A DNA stretch of 48,291 bases, from contig JAJYLL010000025.1 of NCBI GenBank assembly GCA_021787735.1, forward strand, positions 1 through 48,291, given 5' to 3'. Source of the stretch: Acidobacteriota bacterium (GTDB taxonomy: Bacteria > Acidobacteriota > Terriglobia > UBA7540). The first letter of the stretch is position 1. Each line of letters opens with the position of its first letter. Positions 1-9,042 of the stretch are shown in pieces. A program made the position numbers and the translations under genes. The notes beneath the pieces were generated by a model. It made no database searches. It was not told the origin of the DNA and saw nothing but the letters and a program-made list of their open reading frames with translations.

Positions 1-171
1 CACGAATTGCCCAACCTCTGCCCCCACGAGTTGTGGCAACTGAGTGCCGCCGCTCGTCAGGCCTTGCGGCGCATGCGACGCCGGCCCACGCTGGTCGCAG
101 CGTTCCGGAAACAAGCCGAACTGTTTTTAATGTCACCGTATTATATAATGATCATCAAGTTCAAGACGTGA
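1..171 (+). CDS. 3' end of an unidentified gene (partial)
   Basis: Frame 1 is open from the window edge to a TGA at 169-171 and encodes 56 residues. They are basic and leucine-rich, with an LRRMRRRPTL stretch followed by a C-terminal tail ending IIKFKT. No domain or motif was recognised. It is compatible with the tail of a larger protein, but an open frame this short at a contig edge may be chance. The 186 bases from here to the fuconate dehydratase contain no recognisable element. Confidence 0.3.
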   Translation, partial: HELPNLCPHELWQLSAAARQALRRMRRRPTLVAAFRKQAELFLMSPYYIMIIKFKT

Positions 172-357
172 CCGGGGGTTTTGGTACTATCGATAAGGAC
201 AAATGCGATGTTCTATCAGGTGTTCAAGTGTGCCTGGCGATGGTGGACCCAATGTTGAATCCCAGCGAGAGGCTGTGGTATTGATGGCGCTCCATTCTTC
301 ACGCTTGAAACCCGTCGAACCTGAAGGCCAGAATCAGACTCGGGAATTTGCACGGCC

Positions 358-1605
358 ATGAAGACTTCGGTGATCCAGCGCGTTGAAGCCAGGGATGTGC
401 GGTTTCCTGTGCCTGCTGCAGCGGGCACCGACGCCGTCCATTCCGCTTCCGAATATGCCTACGCGGTGACGCTTCTGCATGACGCCGACGGACGGCGAGG
501 CTGCGGGCTGGCGCTGACTCTGGGCAAGGGAAACAAACTCGTCTGCGACGCCATTCAGCTTCTTGCGGAAGCACTGATTGGGCTCGAAATCGAAGAGTTA
601 ATGGCTGGATTTGGGGCAACGTTTCACAAGCTTGCCGAGCACCCTCAACTTCGATGGCTCGGGCCCCACAAGGGAGTCGTCCACCTGGCGCTGGCTTCTA
701 TTACCAATGCCTGTTTTGACCTTTGGGCGAAGGCGCGCGGCGTCCCCTTGTGGCGGCTCCTTCTTGATCTCAGTCCCGAGCAGATTGTCGCCCTCGCGGA
801 TTTCAGCTATCTCGAGGAAGTGCTGACGCCTGGAGAGGCTCTCAGTCTCATTCAGAAGCATTATCCCAGCCGGTCCCAGCGCGAATCCGTTCTGCAGCAG
901 GGGTATCCCGGCTATGACACTTCGGTCGGTTGGTTCCAGTATGAAGACGCAAAGGTAAAAGACGGCGCGCTGAGTGCGCTTGAACAGGGCTTTCGAGCCT
1001 TCAAGCTCAAGGTGGGGTCGGCCGATGGTGAGCGCGACCTGCGCCGGGCTTTCCTGCTGAGAGACGCGCTGGGTTCCGAGGTCCTCATTATGCTGGACGT
1101 CAACCAGCAGTGGGCGCTTCCCCGTGCACTCGAAATGTGTAAGGCTCTGCTGCCGATGAATCCGTATTGGATAGAAGAACCGACCCATCCCGATGATGTT
1201 TCTGCCCACAAAACGATTGCAGACGCCATTTCTCCTGTTCCCGTTGCTTTGGGCGAGCACATTCCGAACCGGGTTGTCTTCAAGAATTTCATGCAGGCAG
1301 GAGCGGTGCAACTGGTGCAAGTGGATTGCACCCGGGTTGGCGGCGTAAGCGAGTTTCTCAGTGTCAGCCTGCTTGCGCGAAAGCTTGGGCTGCCGGTGGT
1401 ACCCCACGTGGGAGACATGGGGCAAATCCATCAGCACTTGGTGATCTTCAATCACATCGCTCTGGGGCACGAAAAGTTGTTCCTGGAGTACATTCCACAC
1501 CTCAAGGAGCATTTCGCGCACCCTGCAGAAGTGAGCGAAGGAGTCTACCGCTGTCCGCAGGAGCCGGGAAGCAGTTGCGACTTGAAGAAACTGGCCGCAG
1601 TTTGA
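358..1605 (+). CDS. fucD: L-fuconate dehydratase (enolase superfamily)
   Basis: This 415-residue enolase-superfamily dehydratase belongs to the mandelate racemase subgroup. It should convert L-fuconate to 2-keto-3-deoxy-L-fuconate in the cytoplasm. The catalytic set is visible: the KLKVG lysine at about 218, metal ligands in LDVNQ (D247), WIEEP (E274) and ALGEH (E300), and the general-base histidine in VPHVGDMGQ (about H350). These lie almost residue for residue where they do in the characterised Xanthomonas L-fuconate dehydratase (family knowledge). The N-terminal capping domain occupies residues 1-130. It sits with a mutarotase on its own strand and a lactonase and two fucosidases next door, which supports fuconate as the substrate. 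The ATG at 358 has no clear Shine-Dalgarno, so the exact start is less certain than the function. Confidence 0.88.
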   Translation: MKTSVIQRVEARDVRFPVPAAAGTDAVHSASEYAYAVTLLHDADGRRGCGLALTLGKGNKLVCDAIQLLAEALIGLEIEELMAGFGATFHKLAEHPQLRWLGPHKGVVHLALASITNACFDLWAKARGVPLWRLLLDLSPEQIVALADFSYLEEVLTPGEALSLIQKHYPSRSQRESVLQQGYPGYDTSVGWFQYEDAKVKDGALSALEQGFRAFKLKVGSADGERDLRRAFLLRDALGSEVLIMLDVNQQWALPRALEMCKALLPMNPYWIEEPTHPDDVSAHKTIADAISPVPVALGEHIPNRVVFKNFMQAGAVQLVQVDCTRVGGVSEFLSVSLLARKLGLPVVPHVGDMGQIHQHLVIFNHIALGHEKLFLEYIPHLKEHFAHPAEVSEGVYRCPQEPGSSCDLKKLAAV

Positions 1606-1610
1606 CGCTT

Positions 1611-1628
1611 GCCGGGGGTTCGCCCGGC
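1611..1628 (+). terminator. GC-rich hairpin after fucD
   Basis: GCCGGG (1611-1616) and CCCGGC (1623-1628) form a perfect 6-bp stem with a 6-nt loop, five bases after the fucD stop. There is no U tract, so it may be a transcript-end or processing structure and not an intrinsic terminator. Confidence 0.3.
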
Positions 1629-1795
1629 CGACTTGGGAAAGCTCCCATGTAACAATGCAGGGAAAACTACATGGCTGCAGTCGTACAGGCTTCCTGATGG
1701 CCGCTGCTATGACATACTATTCGGGGATTGCGCCAGGCCGGTTAAATCCGCAAGGCGATCAAAACCCAGAGTAATCGGAATCAAGAGGAGGAAGA

Positions 1796-2119
1796 ATGAA
1801 GCGATACGGACAGGTTATTCGGCTGCAGCCCGGGGCAAAAGAAGAATACGTTCGCTATCATGCCAATGTCTGGCCGGAAGTGCTCAGCATGATTCACGAG
1901 TGCAACATCCGAAACTATTCAATCTTCTTGAAGGACGACACGCTGTACGCGTATTTCGAATATGTTGGGGAGGACTTCGAAGCCGATATGGCCAAGATGG
2001 TCGCTGACCCCAAGACCCAGGAGTGGTGGGCGATTATGGGCCCCATGCAGCAACCGATTGCCACGCGCCAAAAAGGCGAGTGGTGGGCCAATATGGAAGA
2101 AGTGTTCCACACCGATTGA
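1796..2119 (+). CDS. L-rhamnose/L-fucose mutarotase family protein
   Basis: This 107-residue dimeric alpha/beta-barrel protein of the RhaM family (DUF718) interconverts the anomers of a 6-deoxy-hexose before oxidation. Family hallmarks are the N-terminal YGQVIRLQPG strand, the HANVWPEVL helix (about residues 22-30), NYSIFL, YAYFEY and the WW-containing C-terminus. The length is typical. The start has a strong purine-rich ribosome site (AGAGGAGGAAG) 3-12 nt upstream. It lies about 190 bp after fucD on the same strand. In this setting L-fucose is the more likely substrate although the fold family is named for L-rhamnose; the sequence alone does not separate them. Confidence 0.85.
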   Translation: MKRYGQVIRLQPGAKEEYVRYHANVWPEVLSMIHECNIRNYSIFLKDDTLYAYFEYVGEDFEADMAKMVADPKTQEWWAIMGPMQQPIATRQKGEWWANMEEVFHTD

Positions 2120-2230
2120 AGCGATCCCGCGTGTGCGTTGTGGAAAAGGCGTGGCAAGATACGGCTTCAGCCGTTTACAGCTTCACGGCATTAAACTCTG
2201 CAGATGCCCGCAACTCGCAAATCCCGAATG

Positions 2231-3070
2231 CTATTCCAGGCGGTAAACTCTGGCGGCGTTTTCGTAAAAGAGTTTTCGTTGCTTCTCTTCGCCGGCGTCG
2301 CGCGTTAACATCACAAGTGCCTCCACCCATTTTTTCAAAGGAGCTGCCAGTGTGCACACTGGCCAGTCACTGCCAAACATGACGCGGTCCCATCCGAAGC
2401 ATTCAATCACATGGTCAATGTAGGGGCGCAGATCTTCGGGCGTCCACTTTTCCAGGTCTGCGTTGGCCAGTATCCCGGACACCTTGCAGGCTACGTTGGG
2501 GAGTTTTGACGCTTCCTGAATATGCTCTCGCCAGGGATCGAACACCTGATCCTTCACCTGAGGATTTCCGCAATGGTCGAGGACAAAGGAGACCTTCGGG
2601 CAATTCTTAATCAGGCGAATGGCAATGGGCAATTGGCGCCCGAGCACGCAGATGTCAAATGAAAGGCCATATGCCGGAAGCAAACGGACATTCTCTGCAA
2701 AGAGGCTTGATTGCGCAACCTCATCCGGCTCGGTATGCAGCACTCTTCGGACGCCCTTCAATTTTGGATGGCCGGCGATCTGGTCCAGGTAGTCTGCAAA
2801 GTGCGGCTTTTCCGGCCTCGCGCAAGCCACCACTCCCTCCAGCGGGTTGTCCTGCTCAGACAGCGCCAGAATGTGCCGCGTTTCGTCCAGCATGTAGGCT
2901 TCATCAACGTCGGCTTCGAGGTGGACGGATTTCTCAATGTCTAACCCTTCGCCGGCTTTCAGGTAGTCCTCCATGCGGAAGCTTCTTCGCAGCGAAGGAA
3001 CGCGGTCAAGCCATGAGTAAGTGAACAAATCCAGGTCCCAGAGGTGCTGGTGCGTATCAATGATTTTCAT
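2231..3070 (-). CDS. L-fuconolactonase-like amidohydrolase
   Basis: This 279-residue TIM-barrel metal-dependent hydrolase belongs to the COG3618 / amidohydrolase-2 family. The metal-binding DTHQHLW motif is at residues 5-11, a conserved histidine lies in LDHCGNP, and the late catalytic aspartate is in FGSDWPV. Members of this family hydrolyse sugar lactones, including L-fucono-1,5-lactone and L-rhamnono-lactone. With a fucosidase directly upstream on the same strand (51-bp gap, probably co-transcribed) and a convergent fuconate dehydratase, hydrolysis of L-fuconolactone to L-fuconate is the best inference. It has no signal peptide, so it is cytoplasmic. Related members act on 2-pyrone-4,6-dicarboxylate, but the neighbours do not support that. 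Confidence 0.78.
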   Translation of the reverse strand: MKIIDTHQHLWDLDLFTYSWLDRVPSLRRSFRMEDYLKAGEGLDIEKSVHLEADVDEAYMLDETRHILALSEQDNPLEGVVACARPEKPHFADYLDQIAGHPKLKGVRRVLHTEPDEVAQSSLFAENVRLLPAYGLSFDICVLGRQLPIAIRLIKNCPKVSFVLDHCGNPQVKDQVFDPWREHIQEASKLPNVACKVSGILANADLEKWTPEDLRPYIDHVIECFGWDRVMFGSDWPVCTLAAPLKKWVEALVMLTRDAGEEKQRKLFYENAARVYRLE

Positions 3071-3121
3071 GGTTTCGTACCAATCCTTTTGCTGTGGTTC
3101 TTACTACAGGAGCAAGCGCAA

Positions 3122-4570
3122 TCAACTCGTCTCAATCTTCAACACAGTGTCATAGGGATCGGGAGCCTGTTCCGGAAGCCTGACTGTGATACCTTTTCCG
3201 CTGCGCTGGAAGCTGAGAATCTCACCGCGTGCCAACAGGGTCACTCTCGATACATGCTCGACCCCGCTGACTTCCAGATTTCCTTTCGGCCAGTCGAAGA
3301 TGTGAAGATATGTGGTGCCCCTTTTTGCAGTTGTCTTGCCGTAAGCGAGATCCTGCAACGGGCCATAGGTGGTCCCGTAAATGGATTCTCCGTTGATAGC
3401 AAGCCATTTTCCGACGTCCCGCAGGCGGTCCTGAAATTCCGGCTGGATCAATCCTTCAGGGCTGGGGCCCACGTCCAGCAGGAAATTTCCGCCCTTGCTG
3501 GCCACGTTTACGAGGGTCTGAATCAGTATTTTTGATGACTTATAGTTGTGATCGTTCTTGTTATAGGCCCAGGTATCGTTGATGGTCATGCAGGTTTCCC
3601 ACGGCTGGAAGTCTTCAAGTCGCGGCAGGCCTGAAGGCAGTCGGTCCTGTTCCGACTGGTTGGTTCCTGCAATGCGAACGCCTCGGACCGGGACGCGGTC
3701 CGGCACAAATTGTTCCGGCGTCTCGTAGTCTCCCGGCGTGCCGAGGCGGTTGTTGAACAGGCTGCTGGGCGAGAGCTCGCGAAGCATTCGTTGCACGTGG
3801 TATCCGTCGTACTTTTCCTGGTTGTTCAGCCCATCAAACCAGAATACCGTCGGCTCTCCATAGCGTGTAGTCAGTTCCCGCAACTGAAGCTGGAAATAAT
3901 TCAAATAATTCGGCCATTGAGGGCGCGTTGGTTCGCCCTGCCAGTTGTCCTTCGCCGGTTTTGACGTATCGCGGAAATCCGGATGGTGCATGTCCGGCGG
4001 TGAATAGTAATAGCCGAGCGGCATGTCATGCCGCCGGCACGCCTCCACTAGCATCATCAGAACATCTTTCTTGTAAGGCGTGTTTGTGATTTTGTAATCC
4101 GTAAAGGAAGAATCGAACATGCAGAAGCCGTCATGGTGCTTGGTCGTGAAAACGATGTATTTCTGGCCTGCCACCTTAGCCAGTTCCACCCAGGCATCCG
4201 GATCGTACTTTACAGGATTGAACTTCTTGTAAAGGTTTACGTACTCTTCCTGTGTAATATTCCACTTGGGGCTTGGCCGCATAATGGGCCAGGAGATTTC
4301 GACGCTGGCCAGCGACGACGGGTCCCAGTGAATAAACAACCCAAACTTTGCATCTGTCCACCAGCGCATTCTCTGCTGCAACAGACGGCTGCGCTGGCCG
4401 TCCAATTCGTTCAACTCGTTCCAAGCTGTCAGGACCGCCTGCTGCGTTGTGTCGTTCTGCGGCGCCTTCGCGGCCGAGGCGAGCCCGGATGAGAATGCGG
4501 CTGCTCCCCCGGCACCCATGATGCGAAACATTTCACGACGTCCGATGCTCCGTTGTTTTCGAGCCTTCAA
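3122..4570 (-). CDS. Tat-exported alpha-L-fucosidase (GH29)
   Basis: This 482-residue GH29 enzyme releases L-fucose from glycans outside the cytoplasmic membrane. A twin-arginine signal (GRREMFRIMGAGGAAAFSSG, residues 10-29) precedes the barrel. GH29 landmarks are KFGLFIHWDPSS (75-86), FTTKHHDGFCMF (141-152) with the substrate-binding His pair, GYYYSPPD, and VFWFDGL, where D246 is the likely nucleophile. A C-terminal beta-sandwich follows. The length is normal for bacterial GH29. It is transcribed divergently from a second GH29 and lies upstream of the lactonase. The start at 4570 places the Tat motif at the correct distance from the N-terminus. Confidence 0.92.
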   Translation of the reverse strand: MKARKQRSIGRREMFRIMGAGGAAAFSSGLASAAKAPQNDTTQQAVLTAWNELNELDGQRSRLLQQRMRWWTDAKFGLFIHWDPSSLASVEISWPIMRPSPKWNITQEEYVNLYKKFNPVKYDPDAWVELAKVAGQKYIVFTTKHHDGFCMFDSSFTDYKITNTPYKKDVLMMLVEACRRHDMPLGYYYSPPDMHHPDFRDTSKPAKDNWQGEPTRPQWPNYLNYFQLQLRELTTRYGEPTVFWFDGLNNQEKYDGYHVQRMLRELSPSSLFNNRLGTPGDYETPEQFVPDRVPVRGVRIAGTNQSEQDRLPSGLPRLEDFQPWETCMTINDTWAYNKNDHNYKSSKILIQTLVNVASKGGNFLLDVGPSPEGLIQPEFQDRLRDVGKWLAINGESIYGTTYGPLQDLAYGKTTAKRGTTYLHIFDWPKGNLEVSGVEHVSRVTLLARGEILSFQRSGKGITVRLPEQAPDPYDTVLKIETS

Positions 4571-4693
4571 GCAGCCCTCCTTTGCCGGGCGACTTATTGT
4601 GGACCCATCACTGTCCGCATGACTGGCTATAAATCCTGGTCCTCTCTCGCCGTGCTATCGTAACTCAGGTCAACCGAGCGACAAAACGTCTTC

Positions 4694-4720
4694 TTGACTG
4701 CCACATTCCGCGTGTGATAC
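4694..4720 (+). promoter_or_regulatory. Possible promoter between the divergent fucosidases
   Basis: The 211-bp gap between the divergent GH29 genes must carry both promoters. TTGACT (4694-4699) with a TGATAC-like -10 (4715-4720) faces the plus-strand gene, but the 15-bp spacing is short. No convincing operator was seen. Confidence 0.25.
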
Positions 4721-4781
4721 CAACAATTCCGTTGGATGAATGACAGCTATCGCACATCGCGCGCAAAAGGGGGCTTTCTTA

Positions 4782-6608
4782 ATGAGGCGCAGAAAATTCT
4801 TTCAATATCTCGGCGGCATGGCTGCCGGTTCGGCTTTATATCCTTTCAGCGGAAGAAAATTACGCGCAGCAGGTCCTTCCGCTGCACCGCCGGCCCAGAC
4901 TGCTGCCAGCGGATTTGACCATTACACGCAGGACTACGCACAATTCTGCGCAACTCCCGAGAACGAGCGTGTTTTTTACGCCTTGCGCAACGGCCGCATC
5001 GTTGCGGAAAAACTGGACAACCAGGGCTGGAAGCCCCAAGGTTGGGGCAATCCACCTGAATTGCCGGTGCCGGGCGGTTCGCATGACGGTGTTCCTATGA
5101 ATTCGCCGATCCCCGGGCTGGCTGGCGAAGGACCTTATCAACCGACGTGGGACTCGCTGCTTCAGTATGTGTGTCCCGAATGGTACCGCGACGCCAAGTT
5201 CGGCATCTGGAACCATTGGAGCCCGCAGTGCGTGCCCGAAGACGGCGACTGGTACGCACGCAACATGTACATGCAAGGCTCGAAGCAGAACAAATTCCAC
5301 CTTGCGCATTACGGTCCTCCGTCGCGGTTCGGCTACAAGGACCTTTGCGCACAGTGGACGCTGCTCAACTGGCAACCCTCGGAACTGATGGACCTCTACG
5401 TAAGCGCCGGCGCGCGTTTTTTTGTTGCGCTGGCCAACCACCACGATGGCTTCGATGCCTGGAATTCCAAGCACCACCCCTGGAACGCGATCAATCTTGG
5501 CCCCCACCGGGACGTGATCGCGACCTGGGCGGCGGAAGCGAGGAAGCGCAACTTGCGCTTTGGCGTCACTGTGCATCAGGCACGCAACTGGTGGTGGTTC
5601 CAGACGAGCCACGGAGCAGACGCTACAGGCCCGATGGCCGGGCGTCCCTATGACGGCCGCCTGACGCTCGCCGACGGCCACGGGCAGTGGTGGGATGGCT
5701 ACGATCCGCAGCAACTCTATAGCGTCAAGCATCCCTTTGCCGCTCTGCCGGACGTTTCCTATGTCAAGAATTTCTACGACCGCACCCGCGACCTGGTGGA
5801 CCAGCACAGTCCGGACCTGCTTTACTTTGACAATCCGCTGTTTCCTTTGGGCTGGGGTGGCATGAATATCGGAGCCTATTATTACAACAACGACTTGCGC
5901 CTGAACGGCGGCAAAATGGAAGGCGTCATCAACATCAAGAACGTGCCGCCGAAGCTAGCCAAAGCGGTGGTGGCGGATATTGAACGCGGCCTGGCAGCCG
6001 AAATTTTGCAGTATCCTTGGCAGTCTGAGACCTGCATTGGGCAATGGCATTACCAGCGAGAACTGTTCAACCAGCCCGGCGAGTACGGCGGCTACATGGA
6101 CCCGCGTGAGGCCATCCATTGGCTGGTGGATACCATCAGCAAGAACGGCACGTTCGTGCTGAACATTCCCGGCAAGCCCGACGGTACGATTGACCGCAAG
6201 GAAAAGCTGATCCTCCAGAAGATCGGCGAATGGTTCAAGATCAATAGTGAAGCCGTATACTCCACGCGTCCCTGGAAGGTCTTCGGCGAAGGGCCGCACA
6301 TGATCAAGGCGGGATCGTTCCAAGGGAATTCGGCGCGAGAGCTCGATGGCCGCGACATTCGTTACACGCAGAACAAGGCCAACACAGTGGTTTACGCTTT
6401 TGCGCTCGGCTGGCCACAGCAGGCGGTGATGCTCAGTTCTTTTGGAACTTCGGCGGCCACACGGCCGGGCGAAGTGGCCCATGTTGAGTTGCTCGGCTCG
6501 CCGGAAAAACTCCAATGGCGCCAAAACACAGATGGCCTGCGGATCGAACTTCCACGGCAGAAACCAGCATCCGATTTTGCCGTTGTCTTCAAACTCAGCA
6601 TGGCCTGA
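4782..6608 (+). CDS. Second Tat-exported alpha-L-fucosidase-like GH29
   Basis: This large (608-residue) GH29-family hydrolase is predicted to act in the periplasm or outside. The ATG at 4782 is preferred over the upstream ATG at 4740 because AAAAGGGGG lies just upstream and the protein then begins directly with a twin-arginine signal (RRRKFFQYLGGMAAG). Landmarks are YRDAKFGIWNHWSPQ, FFVALANHHDGFDAW (His pair), RFGVTVHQARNWWWF and DLLYFDNPLF, where D350 sits at the nucleophile position. It is only distantly similar to the first fucosidase and has insertions between the barrel strands, so it may prefer a different fucosyl linkage or a related sugar. Stepwise degradation of a fucosylated polysaccharide by the pair is an inference. 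Confidence 0.85.
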   Translation: MRRRKFFQYLGGMAAGSALYPFSGRKLRAAGPSAAPPAQTAASGFDHYTQDYAQFCATPENERVFYALRNGRIVAEKLDNQGWKPQGWGNPPELPVPGGSHDGVPMNSPIPGLAGEGPYQPTWDSLLQYVCPEWYRDAKFGIWNHWSPQCVPEDGDWYARNMYMQGSKQNKFHLAHYGPPSRFGYKDLCAQWTLLNWQPSELMDLYVSAGARFFVALANHHDGFDAWNSKHHPWNAINLGPHRDVIATWAAEARKRNLRFGVTVHQARNWWWFQTSHGADATGPMAGRPYDGRLTLADGHGQWWDGYDPQQLYSVKHPFAALPDVSYVKNFYDRTRDLVDQHSPDLLYFDNPLFPLGWGGMNIGAYYYNNDLRLNGGKMEGVINIKNVPPKLAKAVVADIERGLAAEILQYPWQSETCIGQWHYQRELFNQPGEYGGYMDPREAIHWLVDTISKNGTFVLNIPGKPDGTIDRKEKLILQKIGEWFKINSEAVYSTRPWKVFGEGPHMIKAGSFQGNSARELDGRDIRYTQNKANTVVYAFALGWPQQAVMLSSFGTSAATRPGEVAHVELLGSPEKLQWRQNTDGLRIELPRQKPASDFAVVFKLSMA

Positions 6609-6926
6609 TCGCCGGATATAATTGCAGGACTTGCTGCGCAGGGCCGCTTCTTCGGCCCTGCGATGATTCTGGGGCAATGTCTGAACTGAATTCCCCGAGG
6701 CGCAATTTCCCCGCGCGATTCGTGCCCGATGGCAATAAATTCTCGCTTCAAGGGGCCGCAGACGCTACAATGCAGGCTCCGCTCAGCCCCGTTCAGGAGA
6801 GAACATGGATTTGACTGAACCTCACAACCGCAGACGGGAACCACACTTCTATTCCTGCAATGAATTCAGCAGAGGGCCGCGGCGGCAAAGGCGGGCAGCG
6901 TCCGTCGTGAAAGGCGGCCCAACTCA
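6609..6926. other. Intergenic gap, GH29 to MFS transporter
   Basis: About 318 bp without a supported gene. It starts with a perfect hairpin (listed separately). No convincing promoter, tRNA or repeat was seen in the rest. Confidence 0.5.
6637..6662 (+). terminator. Perfect hairpin after the second fucosidase
   Basis: CGCAGGGCCG and CGGCCCTGCG form a perfect 10-bp stem around a CTTCTT loop, 28 bp after the stop codon. No U run follows, so it is a transcript-end hairpin of uncertain mechanism. Confidence 0.5.
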
Positions 6927-8180
6927 ATGACTCGTCGACGCTGGATACTGCTCGCGCTTGTCTTCATCGCCATCATGATCAACTACGTTGATCGCGGCAA
7001 TCTCAGCATTGCGGCGCCAGCGATGATGAAGGACTTTCGCATCACGCCGGAATCGATGGGTGTGCTGCTCTCTGCCTTCTTCTGGACCTACGCGATATTT
7101 CAAATTCCAGCCGGCATGCTGGTGGACCGTTTCGGTATCCGATGGTCTTACACGCTGGCTTTTCTGGTGTGGTCGCTGGCCTCGGCCGCCATCGCGCTTG
7201 CCAGCGGGCCGGGAGACGTAATCGGCCTGCGCATGGTGCTGGGCCTCGCCGAATCGATCGCCCCGCTTGCCAGCATATCGTTCATTCGAAGCAATTATTC
7301 CGGCAAGGAACAAGGATTTCCTACAGCCGTCTACATTGCAGGCCAGAATCTCGGCCCCGCGATCGGAGTGCTGTTGGGAGCCATTCTGCTGGACCAGTTT
7401 GGATGGCGCACGATGTTCGCCATCACCGGTCTGGGCGCTTTGATCTGGGTTCCTTGCTGGCTGTTTGCCGCTCCTCCGGATGGCACGCGCGCCGAGCGCC
7501 AGGCAGCAAGGGCGGCTGAGGAACCGGCTGGGCCCCGGCCCTGGACGTGGCGGATGGTGCTCTCAAACGGAACCTTCTGGGCCATGACACTCTCCATCCT
7601 GCTGTCGTCTTACTACTGGTATTTTGTTTTGACCTGGGTGCCTAGTTACCTGGTTCTTTCACGCGGCTTCTCAACGCTTGGCATGGGGCGGATACTTTCC
7701 TCCGCGCTCTTTGCCATGGCCGTCATGAACGTGATTGCGGGCGCGGCGGCGGACAGGGTGGCGGCCCGAGTCGGTGTGTTCCGGGCGCGCTTGTGGTTTG
7801 GCGTGCTCGGCTATTTGGGGACGGGGGTGATACTTTTGCTTCTGGTTACGGACCGTTCTTGGTCGCTTCCCGTACTGGCATTTTCGCTGTGCGCCACCGG
7901 TATCGGGAATTCGACTTACTGGACCATTACGCAACACGCCTCGCCGAAAAATCTGGTGGGCAGGACGGTTGGGTTCCTCAACACGATTTCAGTTGCGGCG
8001 GGCGCCGCGGCCCCCATTATCACCGGCTGGATCCTCGGCCCACAGAAGGATTTCGGACCGGCGATTGTTGTTGCCGGTGTGTGTCCCGTTCTGGCCGGCG
8101 TCTGCTTGCTTGCCGCAGGCTCCAAAGGCCTTTCGCGAATCAAGTCAATGCTGTCGGGAGAGGCGTACGCGGAAAGCTAG
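6927..8180 (+). CDS. MFS transporter, anion:cation symporter (sugar-acid) type
   Basis: This 417-residue inner-membrane protein has about 12 hydrophobic helices and a central loop near residues 185-205. The N-terminus has the ACS-family pattern (IMINYVDRGNLSIAAPAM), and the loop 2-3 motif appears as GMLVDRFGIRWSY. ACS members typically import hexuronates, glucarate, galactonate and similar sugar acids by proton symport. Between the fucosidases and a downstream SDR, it probably imports L-fucose, L-fuconate or a related compound. The canonical fucose permease FucP is a different MFS subfamily, so free fucose is not proven. The start ATG at 6927 immediately precedes the RRRW cytoplasmic cap and TM1. 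Confidence 0.85.
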   Translation: MTRRRWILLALVFIAIMINYVDRGNLSIAAPAMMKDFRITPESMGVLLSAFFWTYAIFQIPAGMLVDRFGIRWSYTLAFLVWSLASAAIALASGPGDVIGLRMVLGLAESIAPLASISFIRSNYSGKEQGFPTAVYIAGQNLGPAIGVLLGAILLDQFGWRTMFAITGLGALIWVPCWLFAAPPDGTRAERQAARAAEEPAGPRPWTWRMVLSNGTFWAMTLSILLSSYYWYFVLTWVPSYLVLSRGFSTLGMGRILSSALFAMAVMNVIAGAAADRVAARVGVFRARLWFGVLGYLGTGVILLLLVTDRSWSLPVLAFSLCATGIGNSTYWTITQHASPKNLVGRTVGFLNTISVAAGAAAPIITGWILGPQKDFGPAIVVAGVCPVLAGVCLLAAGSKGLSRIKSMLSGEAYAES

Positions 8181-8466
8181 CCTGCTTGCACTTCGAGAAA
8201 ATTGCCTCTCATTAAGTTTTCCTCTCAAAGAAAATTAGAGACTGCATAGCCCCTTTTATCAGGCTGAATACCCTCTTGAGATTATTGACGGGCCATCAGG
8301 TCCCACATAGGCTACGGAAGTCCTTGCAGCAAACTTCGTCGGGTCCAAAGTCACGCCACAAACTACGTTAAATTAGGGGTGAAGTGTGTCCGCCTGTTTA
8401 TCGAATGACTGGCGGCTCATTCTGCCCAAGTGAAGCGATTTGTCTTCATACGAGGGGCACAAGCTG

Positions 8467-9042
8467 ATGCGGACGTTTCTAAAATACGGGATCCCGGTGC
8501 TGGCGGTTTACATGGTCCTGCTCAGCGGCTTGTTTGTCGCTATGCTGCAACCGCCGGCGGTGTTCGGGCGCATCATGTCGAAGCTGCCGATGGTTGCCTA
8601 TTTACTCTTTCCGTTTGAGCCAATGTGGCTGATCGCGCGCAGGGGCCACCTGAAAGTCGGCGAGCCTGCTCCGGACTTCGCGCTTAAGACAGCAGGCGGC
8701 TCCCAGGTTGTGCGCCTTTCTTCATTTCGCGGGCAAGAGCCCATGGTACTTACTCTTGGCAGTCATACTTGACCGCCCTTTCGCCGGGAGGTTCCCGCGC
8801 TCAACAAGTTGTATGAGGAGTACAGGGACAGGGCCGCGTTTCATGTGGTTTACATCGAAGAGGCTCATCCCACAGACGGATGGGAGATGCCGAGCAACAT
8901 TAAAGAAAACATCCTCATTGCGAGCGCCAAAACCTTTCTTGAACGTGATGAAGCTGCAAAAACCTGCGTGGTCAAACTCGGCATTCACATTCCCGCTGTG
9001 GTGGATGATATGCAGGATTCTACCGAACGCGCCTATGATTGA
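8467..9042 (+). CDS. Deiodinase-family selenoprotein (Sec at codon 102), 3'-truncated
   Basis: Read through the TGA at 8770-8772, this frame gives a 191-residue thioredoxin-fold protein of the iodothyronine-deiodinase family (PF00837-type). An N-terminal membrane anchor covers residues 8-27, then VGEPAPDFAL, the active site GSHT-U102-PPFRREVPAL and the deiodinase hallmark YIEEAHPTDGW (129-139). The frame is identical on both sides of the TGA. Vertebrate deiodinases carry Sec at exactly this place (GSCTU). A bacterial SECIS-like hairpin follows the TGA. The ATG at 8467 has GAGGGG 10 nt upstream; an in-frame TTG at 8440 is an alternative. The protein stops at TERAYD, so the C-terminal strand and helix of the family, roughly 35-45 residues, are missing where the sequence joins a receptor fragment. 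It may therefore be non-functional now. Bacterial homologues are probably peroxidase/redoxin-like, and deiodination is not implied. Confidence 0.8.
8770..8772 (+). other. In-frame TGA, predicted selenocysteine codon
   Basis: This TGA replaces the catalytic Cys/Sec codon between GSHT and PPFRRE of the deiodinase-like protein. Reading it as a stop would end the protein just before its active site and leave the conserved downstream half untranslated. Confidence 0.78.
8783..8799 (+). promoter_or_regulatory. Bacterial SECIS-like hairpin (deiodinase-like gene)
   Basis: CGGGA (8785-8789) pairs perfectly with TCCCG (8793-8797) around a GGT loop, and two more pairs can form across a bulged C. The loop begins 18 nt after the TGA, inside the 16-37 nt window known for bacterial SECIS apical loops, and it has the expected G residues first. 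This is the predicted SelB binding site. Confidence 0.72.

Noticed and set aside
598..1521. 307-codon antisense frame inside fucD
   Set aside because: Shadow of the enolase-superfamily gene; no family features.
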